A stretch of 5,755 nucleotides of DNA from JACVRW01 sp035947555 (lineage in GTDB: Bacteria > Actinomycetota > Thermoleophilia > Solirubrobacterales > Thermoleophilaceae). Positions 1-5,196 of this stretch are shown here, one piece after another. Numbering within the stretch: position 1 is the stretch's first letter; each line of letters starts with the position of its first letter. Made by a program: the position numbers and the translations under genes. Under the pieces are notes generated by a model that was not told the origin of the DNA, made no database searches, and saw only the letters and a program-made list of their open reading frames with translations. The DNA lies in the NCBI GenBank assembly GCA_035947555.1, contig DASZJZ010000004.1, positions 1 to 5,755 on the forward strand. Direction: 5' to 3'.

Positions 1-1
1 A

Positions 2-79
2 CGCCTTGGCGTGCGCGCGCCATGCGGCGCCGCTCGGGCGAGTTCGCGGGTGCCCGTGCGGCTCCGGGAGGACGCTTGA
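2..79 (+). CDS. C-terminal tail of an upstream gene, probably the preceding hut operon member (partial)
   Basis: The second forward frame is open from the left edge and closes at a TGA at 77-79. The tail has about 25 residues and ends ...VPVRLREDA. The TGA sits inside a TTGA in which TTG (76-78) is the best start of hutI, so the junction looks like a translationally coupled operon junction, similar to the ATGA seen further downstream. The tail is too short to identify. Histidine ammonia-lyase, urocanase or another hut gene would fit by context, but nothing in these residues proves it. All three forward frames are open here, so the reading-frame choice rests mainly on the stop/start overlap. 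Confidence 0.35.
   Translation, partial: RLGVRAPCGAARASSRVPVRLREDA
66..71 (+). promoter_or_regulatory. Ribosome binding site deciding the hutI start
   Basis: GGGAGG lies 4 nt before TTG at 76. The alternative in-frame ATG at 22 has no purine-rich element in front of it within the visible 21 nt, and it would add 18 Arg/Gly/Ala-rich residues that the family does not have. The TTG start places the first beta strand (SVCIRGAAQLL) at the N-terminus, as in known imidazolonepropionases. Confidence 0.6.
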
Positions 80-1305
80 GCGTCTGTATCCGCGGCGCCG
101 CTCAGCTGCTTCGCCTGCCCGAGGACGGGCTGCCCTACCTCCGCCACGACCGCGCCTCCGAGCTCTCTCTCGAGCCCGGTTCCGTCTGCGTCCGCGGCGG
201 CCTCATCGAGGCCCTCGACGAGGACTCCGACACCGAGCTGACCATCGACGCGTCCGGCGGCGCTCTGCTCCCGGGGCTGGTGGACTGCCACACCCACCTC
301 CCGTTCGCCGGCTGGCGGGCGGAGGAGTACGAGCAGAAGGTCACCGGCGTGCCGTACGAGGAGATCGCGCTCCGGGGCGGGGGGATTGCCTCGTCCGCGC
401 GGGCATTCGCGTCCGCGACCGATACCGAGGTGCTGGAGCAGGCCGGCACGCTGGCACTCGAGATGCTCGCCCACGGGACGACCGCCTTCGAGTGCAAGTC
501 CGGCTACGGGCTGTCGGCGGAGGAGGAGCTGCGCGCGCTGCGGCTCGCCGACGAGCTCGGCGCGCGGGTGGTGCAGCGCACCGCCTCGACGGCCCTGCTT
601 GCCCACGCGGTCCCGGAGGGCTACACGGCCGACGGCTGGATGGACGAGGTGGCGCGGCTCGTCCCCCAGGTCGACGCAGGGGCGCTCGACATCTACGTGG
701 AGACGGTGGCGTTCTCGGTGGAGCACCTGGCTCGGATGGGCGAACTGGCGGCGACGCACGGCAAGGCGCTGCGCGCGCACGTGGAGCAGTTCTCGACGAG
801 CCGCTCCGTGCCGGTTGCGCTCGAGCACGGCGCGCGCTCGGTCGACCACCTGGCCTGCCTCCACCCGGACGACCTCGTCCCACTGGCCCGCGCCGAGTGT
901 GCCGCCGTTCTACTGCCCGGCGCTGAGCTGCTGGGCGACGAACAGGTGGCGCCCGCCCGGGCGCTGGCCGACGAGGGGGCGATCTGCGCGCTCGCCACAG
1001 ACCTCAACCCGGGCACGTCGCCGTTGCAGTCGCTGCCGGTGGTAATGGGGATCGCGGTCCGCCGCTACGGGTGGAGCGTCCGCGAGGCGCTGCTGGCGGT
1101 GACGCTCAACGCCGCATGGGTGATCGACCGCTCGGGGGACCTGGGATCGATCGAGCCGGGCAAGCAGGCGGACCTCGTGCTGCTCGACTGTCCGGCCGAG
1201 CACGTGCCGTACCGCTTCGGCCGCAACCCGGTGGCGGTGGTGCTGATGGGCGGACGCGTGGTGTACGTGCGGCCAGGGCAGGAATGGCGGCTGGGGTCGA
1301 GTTGA
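76..1305 (+). CDS. hutI: Imidazolonepropionase (histidine degradation, third step)
   Basis: This cytoplasmic amidohydrolase opens the ring of 4-imidazolone-5-propanoate to give N-formimino-L-glutamate. From the TTG start it has 409 residues, close to the usual 400-420. Visible landmarks are metal ligands H72 and H74 in DCHTHLPFAG, ECKSGYGL (139-146), H177 in LAHAVPEGY, H235 in AHVEQF, H258 in SVDHL, and D309 in ATDLNPGTSP. The C-terminal part returns to the beta-sandwich with EPGKQADLVLLD and a final GGRVVYV strand, so the protein looks complete. It differs from the Bacillus type: the substrate-side Glu of HADE reads Gln here (HVEQ), as I recall for Gram-negative HutI (HADQ). It overlaps the next gene by 22 nt and appears to begin on the stop codon of an upstream frame, so co-transcription is likely. 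Related amidohydrolases are unlikely given the intact HutI motifs and the hutF neighbour. Confidence 0.94.
   Translation: MSVCIRGAAQLLRLPEDGLPYLRHDRASELSLEPGSVCVRGGLIEALDEDSDTELTIDASGGALLPGLVDCHTHLPFAGWRAEEYEQKVTGVPYEEIALRGGGIASSARAFASATDTEVLEQAGTLALEMLAHGTTAFECKSGYGLSAEEELRALRLADELGARVVQRTASTALLAHAVPEGYTADGWMDEVARLVPQVDAGALDIYVETVAFSVEHLARMGELAATHGKALRAHVEQFSTSRSVPVALEHGARSVDHLACLHPDDLVPLARAECAAVLLPGAELLGDEQVAPARALADEGAICALATDLNPGTSPLQSLPVVMGIAVRRYGWSVREALLAVTLNAAWVIDRSGDLGSIEPGKQADLVLLDCPAEHVPYRFGRNPVAVVLMGGRVVYVRPGQEWRLGSS
1275..1283 (+). promoter_or_regulatory. Candidate ribosome binding site of the M20 hydrolase gene
   Basis: A purine-rich AGGGCAGGA lies directly before ATG at 1284, with its AGGG 5 nt away. 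An alternative in-frame TTG at 1302 overlaps the hutI stop as TTGA and would remove only six residues (MAAGVE). The ATG is preferred because of codon type and the purine-rich lead, but the TTG cannot be excluded. Confidence 0.45.
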
Positions 1306-2582
1306 TCGAGGCGGCCGATCTGTGGGCGCGGCTGGAGCCGCTGCTGCCGATCGGGCGCGGACCCCGCGGAACGACCCGGCTGGCCTGGACCGACGAGGAC
1401 GCGGCGGCGGGGGAGTGGTTCCGGGAGCAGGCGGCCGGCGTGGGGCTGCAGGTGGAGCGCGACCCGGCCGGAAACCTGTGGGCGATCCCCGCCGCGCCCC
1501 CGCCCTGGTGGGCGATGGGGTCGCACCTGGACAGCGTGCGCGAAGGGGGATCGTTCGACGGAGCGCTGGGAGTGGCGGCGGCATTCGAGGTGGCGGCGCG
1601 GATGCGCACGCACGCAGCGGCGGCGCCGGCTTCGTGGCTCGCGGAGCGCGCCGCTTCGCCGGCCGCGGCCTCGTCGTCCGCCGGGCGCGCCGCCGCGACA
1701 TCCGCTCCTCCCATCGCGGTCATCTCCTTCGCCGACGAGGAGGGCGCTCGCTTCAACACGCCCACGTTCGGCAGCCGCGCGCTCACCGGCGTCCTCGATC
1801 CGAGCGTTCTCGACCGCGTCGACGCGGATGGCGTCCGCGTCGCCGACGCCATGGCCGCCGCCGGGGTCGATCCGGCCGCCATTGGCGCCGCCCCCGAGTG
1901 GCTGTCGCGGTTGCGCGGCTTCGTCGAGCTGCACATCGACCAGACGACGGGGCTTGCTCGGGCCGGAGTGCCGGCCGGCGTGGTGCGCCGGCTGGTCTCG
2001 CGGATGCGGCTGCGCGCGGACATCGAGGGGCGCGCCGACCACGCCGGCACCACACCGCCCGCCGAGCGCCGCGACGCGCTGGCCGCCGCGGCCCGGCTGA
2101 TCGTCGCCGCGCTCGACCTGTCCGGCGACGGCCTGATGGCCACCGCCTCGCGGATCGAGGTGGAGCCGAACGCCCTGACGACCGTGCCGGCCCGGACCTG
2201 CGTCTGGCTGGACGCGCGGGCTCCCGACGCGCGGTCGGTGGAGGAATGGAGAGCCGCCGTGGAGGAGGCCGAGGTCGGCCTTCCGGTGGCGTTCTCACTC
2301 GAGTCGCAAAGCCCGGGGTGCGAGTTCGACCCCGGGCTGCGATCGCGTCTCGTGGAGCTGAGCGCGGAGATGCGTGCGCGGGCACCGGAGCTCGACTGCT
2401 ACGCGGGCCACGACGCCGGCCTCATCGCCGCCCGGCTGCCGGCCGCGATGGTGCTGGTGCGAAACGAGACCGGCGTGAGCCACTCGCCCGACGAGCAGGT
2501 CGACCTGGAGGACGCCGCCTTCGGCGCCGAGGTGGCCAGGCGCCTGATGCAGCAGCTGGCGGCGGAGGACATCGCCGCATGA
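1284..2582 (+). CDS. M20-family amidohydrolase (allantoate amidohydrolase / N-carbamoyl-L-amino-acid hydrolase type) in the hut operon
   Basis: This is a 432-residue dinuclear-metal hydrolase of the M20 hydantoinase/carbamoylase branch; the family cleaves N-carbamoyl, ureido or N-formyl groups from amino-acid-like substrates. Metal-site motifs are all present: H81 in GSHLDS, D92 in GSFDGALG, catalytic E152 and ligand E153 in DEEGARF, H217 in ELHIDQ, and H400 in VSHSPDE. The dimerisation-domain substrate histidine is H253 in DHAGTTP, and R312 in LDAR matches the carboxylate-binding Arg. Oddities are HIDQT where the family usually has HIEQG, a Thr (T299) where a substrate-binding Asn is expected before the conserved Pro, and an Ala/Ser-rich insertion of about 35 residues (109-143) ahead of the DEEG strand. 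It sits between hutI and hutF and overlaps both. Annotation pipelines would call it allantoate amidohydrolase, but the context points to N-formyl-, N-carbamoyl- or N-formimino-glutamate as substrate. The family is certain; the substrate is inferred. Confidence 0.92.
   Translation: MAAGVELIEAADLWARLEPLLPIGRGPRGTTRLAWTDEDAAAGEWFREQAAGVGLQVERDPAGNLWAIPAAPPPWWAMGSHLDSVREGGSFDGALGVAAAFEVAARMRTHAAAAPASWLAERAASPAAASSSAGRAAATSAPPIAVISFADEEGARFNTPTFGSRALTGVLDPSVLDRVDADGVRVADAMAAAGVDPAAIGAAPEWLSRLRGFVELHIDQTTGLARAGVPAGVVRRLVSRMRLRADIEGRADHAGTTPPAERRDALAAAARLIVAALDLSGDGLMATASRIEVEPNALTTVPARTCVWLDARAPDARSVEEWRAAVEEAEVGLPVAFSLESQSPGCEFDPGLRSRLVELSAEMRARAPELDCYAGHDAGLIAARLPAAMVLVRNETGVSHSPDEQVDLEDAAFGAEVARRLMQQLAAEDIAA
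2564..2569 (+). promoter_or_regulatory. Ribosome binding site supporting the short hutF start
   Basis: GGAGGA lies 9 nt before ATG 2579, a near-ideal spacing, and that ATG overlaps the upstream stop as ATGA (2579-2582). This matters because the start makes HutF lack its normal N-terminal beta-sandwich. A second possible start, ATG 2594, has AAGGTGGAG in front (2582-2590) and would remove only five more residues. Neither option restores the missing region. Confidence 0.7.
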
Positions 2583-3817
2583 AGGTGGAGTCGATGCCGA
2601 ACGCGCACAGCCACGCGTTCCAGCGCGGGCTGCGCGGCCGGGCGGAGCGAACCACGCGAGCCGAGTGGCCCGCTGCGGCCGCGCCACGCGAGGCCGCTCC
2701 ACCCGAGGCCGCTCCACCCGCGGCCGCGCCACGCGGGGCCGCTCCATCCGAGGCCGCTCCACGCGAGGCCGCTTCCCCAACCGACGACTTCTGGAGCTGG
2801 CGCGAGGCCATGTACGCCCTCGCCGGCGAGCTCGATCCGCAATCCATGGAGCGGATCGGTCGCGCGGTGTACGGGGAGATGGCGGCGGCCGGGTACGGCG
2901 CGGTCGGCGAGTTCCACTACGTGCACCATCGCCCGGACGGCTCTCCCTACGAGGATGGCAACGCCATGGCCAAGGCGCTCGCGCGTGCTGCTCGGGCTGT
3001 CGGCCTTCAGATCGTCCTTCTTCCCGCGGCCTACGCCCGCGCCGGGCCCGCCCGTCCGCCCGAGCTCCGCCAGCGGCGCTTCTGCGATCCGAGCCCCGAG
3101 GCGTTCCTCGCCCGCGTCGACCAGCTGCGTGCGTGGGCCGGAGGCGAACGGGGAGTGTCGGTCGGGGTGGCCGCCCATTCCGCCCGCGCGGTGCCCGCGG
3201 ACTGGCTCGAGGCCATCGCGGCCTACTCCGAGCAGCACGGCCTCGTCCGCCACGTGCACGCGGCGGAGCAGCCACGAGAGCTCGAGGAGGTGCGCCAGGA
3301 GCACGGCTGCTCGCCGATCGAGCTGCTCGAGCGCACCGGGTTCCTCGGTCCGCTCTCGAGCGTCGTGCACGCGATCCACGTGACCCCGCGCGACATCACG
3401 CTGCTCGCGGACAGCGGCGCCACGGTGGTGAGCTGCCCGACCACCGAGGGCAACCTCGGCGACGGCCACCCGCCGCTCCTGCGGTTCCGCGACGCGGGGG
3501 TCCCGCTGGCGATCGGCAGCGACTCGCAGATCCGCATCGACCCCTTCGAGGAGGCGCGCGAGCTCGAGACGCTGGCCCGTCGCGAGGGCCTCACCCGTCA
3601 TGCGCTCCTAGCGGCGAGCGGCGACCTGTGGGCCGACCTCTGCCGCGCGGGCGCCCGCTCGCTGGGGACCGAGACGGCCGGCGAGATCGAGATCGACACG
3701 GACCACCCAGACCTCGGCGGAATCGACCCGGACGACCTACGACGAGCGCTCGCCACCTGCGCCTCGGCCGGCGTGGTCCGCGCCGTATCCCGCCCTTCTA
3801 GCGCGCCACCAGCCTGA
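2579..3817 (+). CDS. hutF: Formimidoylglutamate deiminase, core-only variant
   Basis: This amidohydrolase-superfamily enzyme converts N-formimino-L-glutamate to N-formyl-L-glutamate plus ammonia. It has 412 residues against roughly 450 in the Pseudomonas type. Diagnostic motifs are HxH metal ligands H10 and H12 in PNAHSHAFQRG, DDFWSWREAMY, FHYVHH, AAHSARAVP, H227 and E230 in HVHAAEQP, H264 in VHAIH, CPTTEGNLGDG (286-296), and metal Asp D315 in GSDSQ. The protein begins nine residues before the first metal histidine, so the N-terminal half of the small beta-sandwich domain is absent. The C-terminus ends VVRAVSRPSSAPPA without the usual closing GGRxV strand. Upstream in-frame codons only mirror the M20 gene in another frame, so a longer start is not credible. 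Residues 33-67 form an Ala/Pro pentapeptide repeat lengthening the loop before the FWSWRE segment. The ATGA overlap indicates translational coupling with the M20 gene. The catalytic core appears intact, so I favour an active enzyme. Confidence 0.9.
   Translation: MKVESMPNAHSHAFQRGLRGRAERTTRAEWPAAAAPREAAPPEAAPPAAAPRGAAPSEAAPREAASPTDDFWSWREAMYALAGELDPQSMERIGRAVYGEMAAAGYGAVGEFHYVHHRPDGSPYEDGNAMAKALARAARAVGLQIVLLPAAYARAGPARPPELRQRRFCDPSPEAFLARVDQLRAWAGGERGVSVGVAAHSARAVPADWLEAIAAYSEQHGLVRHVHAAEQPRELEEVRQEHGCSPIELLERTGFLGPLSSVVHAIHVTPRDITLLADSGATVVSCPTTEGNLGDGHPPLLRFRDAGVPLAIGSDSQIRIDPFEEARELETLARREGLTRHALLAASGDLWADLCRAGARSLGTETAGEIEIDTDHPDLGGIDPDDLRRALATCASAGVVRAVSRPSSAPPA
2675..2779 (+). repeat. 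Seven-copy 15-bp tandem repeat inside hutF
   Basis: In-frame units run 2675, 2690, 2705, 2720, 2735, 2750 and 2765, each 15 bp. Units 2 and 3 are identical (GAGGCCGCTCCACCC), units 1 and 4 are identical (GCGGCCGCGCCACGC), and units 5 and 6 differ at only a few bases. The last unit is degenerate. The encoded pentapeptides are AAAPR, EAAPP, EAAPP, AAAPR, GAAPS, EAAPR and EAASP. The unit length is a multiple of three, so copy-number change would keep the frame. Confidence 0.93.
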
Positions 3818-5159
3818 CCCCGCGGCTCCGGGCCTGCCGGTCGCCGGCGCGGTTGAAGGTCACCATCTTCGCCAGCGCAGGCAGCGAGCCCGCTCGCTGC
3901 AATCGGGCCCACACGTCCCGGCGCAGCCGCACGCGCACCTCGTTCGCGCCCCGAAGCAGCGAGAACTGCCGCCGGCCCATGTGCCGCAGGCTCAGCTCGC
4001 CGGCGCATCCGCGCGGGCATCGCAGCCGGACGGTCGCGATCCGACGCCGCACCGGCACCGTCCCCGCTCCAAAGCGCGCCCTGCAATTGGTCGAGCCCGC
4101 ATCGAGCGGGGCCTCGGCCAGTGAAGCCGTGAACAAAGCCTCGCCCCCGCCGCAGTCCCGCGCGGCCCAGGCGAACCGCTCTCCCCCAAAGTGGAACCCG
4201 CCGGCCCGCACGCGGCCGAACCGGACAAGGTCCTGCGCCGCGCCGTCGGCCTCTACCGCGCGCAGCGTCCGGAAGAACCTCTCCCAGCCCAGGTACACGA
4301 TCCGGCCGCCGTCGATCGCCACTCCAGAAGCACACGCCGGCCCGAGGTCCGCCGGCCCCGGCGCCGCCGTCGAATAGCGCAGCAGCCGCCCCGTCGCGCA
4401 CGGCCGCCTGACCTCCCCGCTCACCGCCGCCACGGTCCCATCGACGTCCAGCTCGAGCGCCCGCACGCCCGCAGCCGGGGCCGAGTACGCCGGGATCCCC
4501 GCGACCCAATCGTGCACCACGAGCTGGCCGCCGGCGATCCAAGCCACGAAGCGCCCGCGCAGGCTCACCAAAGGACCGCCGGCCGGCTCCGGCAGCGTCA
4601 CCGTCTCCCCGCTCCCGAGATCACGGACGACCAGCTGCATACGCTCGTCGCACGGATCGGGGTCGTAGGCGACCCGGTTGCCGTCCAGCGCGACCGGCAC
4701 CGGCCCGGAGAAGGACTCGGCCGAGCAGTCCACGAGCACGGGCCGAGCCCCGCCCGGCGGTCCCGCCCGCACCACGACGCGGCCCCGGTCTCCTTCCAGC
4801 TCGCTGCCCGTGAACGTGAACCGCAGCGTGACCAGCGCCTGCTCCGACACCCGGAAGGAGAACGAGGCGTACGCGTAGCTCGGTCCATTGGACGCCCATG
4901 ACGCCCGGGCGCGGAACAGCGTCCGGCTGACGCCGTCGGCACCTGCGGAGCGGATCGCATGGAGCTCGTCGGCCTCGCTGTAGCTGTGGCAACCCCGCAG
5001 GCACTGCTCCTGCAACCAGACGACACGATCACCGGCCAGCAGCGGCCCCTCGTTCAGGAACGGACCGGGGGCGGGCCGAAGCGTCACCACCTGAGCCGCG
5101 GCCGGCGCCGCACTGCAAACCACCAGCAGGAGCACGACCGGGACCAGGAGACGACGCAC
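3798..5159 (-). CDS. Secreted propeller-like protein with a C-terminal beta-sandwich; function unknown
   Basis: This is a 453-residue exported protein with a GTG start (5157-5159). Residues 1-22 form a classic signal peptide (Arg-Arg, a Leu/Val core, AAA before Q23). Cys15 does not sit in a proper lipobox, so type I cleavage is more likely than lipidation. The body repeats a short strand motif of the form G-x-R-(V/F)-(V/A)-(W/Y): GDRVVW (43), GNRVAY (160), GRFVAW (202), GRIVYL (285), GERFAW (326), suggesting propeller-type blades. Residues about 371-453 form a separate domain starting RIATVRLRCPRGCAG and rich in Arg/Val strands, a style common in secreted Thermoleophilia proteins (from memory). 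Ten cysteines remain after signal removal, arranged as five close pairs. No catalytic motif is recognisable. It lies 37 nt after the ATPase gene on the same strand and may share its transcript. It converges with hutF, overlapping by 20 nt. Confidence 0.82.
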   Translation of the reverse strand: MRRLLVPVVLLLVVCSAAPAAAQVVTLRPAPGPFLNEGPLLAGDRVVWLQEQCLRGCHSYSEADELHAIRSAGADGVSRTLFRARASWASNGPSYAYASFSFRVSEQALVTLRFTFTGSELEGDRGRVVVRAGPPGGARPVLVDCSAESFSGPVPVALDGNRVAYDPDPCDERMQLVVRDLGSGETVTLPEPAGGPLVSLRGRFVAWIAGGQLVVHDWVAGIPAYSAPAAGVRALELDVDGTVAAVSGEVRRPCATGRLLRYSTAAPGPADLGPACASGVAIDGGRIVYLGWERFFRTLRAVEADGAAQDLVRFGRVRAGGFHFGGERFAWAARDCGGGEALFTASLAEAPLDAGSTNCRARFGAGTVPVRRRIATVRLRCPRGCAGELSLRHMGRRQFSLLRGANEVRVRLRRDVWARLQRAGSLPALAKMVTFNRAGDRQARSRGVRLVAR

Positions 5160-5196
5160 GTCCCGTACAACACGCGCGGCCCCGGAACGCTTCGGC

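Noticed and set aside
22..75. ATG at 22 as the hutI start
   Set aside because: It would add 18 Arg/Gly/Ala-rich residues absent from the family and has no ribosome site, while TTG 76 has GGGAGG just upstream and gives a normal N-terminus.
1814..1827. Perfect 14-bp palindrome CCGCGTCGACGCGG
   Set aside because: It lies inside the M20 coding region, encodes ordinary residues, and palindromes of this size are expected by chance in a window of this length and GC content.
1322..2578. In-frame upstream extension of hutF giving an 831-residue protein
   Set aside because: The extra residues are Arg/Gly-rich shadow of the M20 gene, with no beta-sandwich or metal motifs. The ribosome site and ATGA at 2579 explain the start.
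2399..3601. A 400-residue open frame on the - strand opposite hutF
   Set aside because: It is antisense to a gene with clear HutF motifs, has no family resemblance, and its Trp/Gly/Ser-rich segment is only the reverse reading of the 15-bp repeat. Long antisense frames are expected at this GC content.
3843..3853. Possible signal peptide lipobox or lipoprotein status of the secreted protein was considered together with its 3' end as a terminator region
   Set aside because: Cys15 is preceded by Val-Val rather than a small residue, so it is a poor lipobox. No hairpin followed by a T-run is visible near the gene's end.
3598..4542. A 314-residue - strand frame overlapping the secreted-protein gene
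   Set aside because: It is a shifted frame of the same strand with Arg/Gly/Ala-rich composition. The other frame has a signal peptide, strand motifs and paired cysteines.
5160..5196. Promoter in the 37-nt gap between the ATPase and secreted-protein genes
   Set aside because: No recognisable -10/-35 pair is visible in this short gap, and the spacing is consistent with co-transcription.
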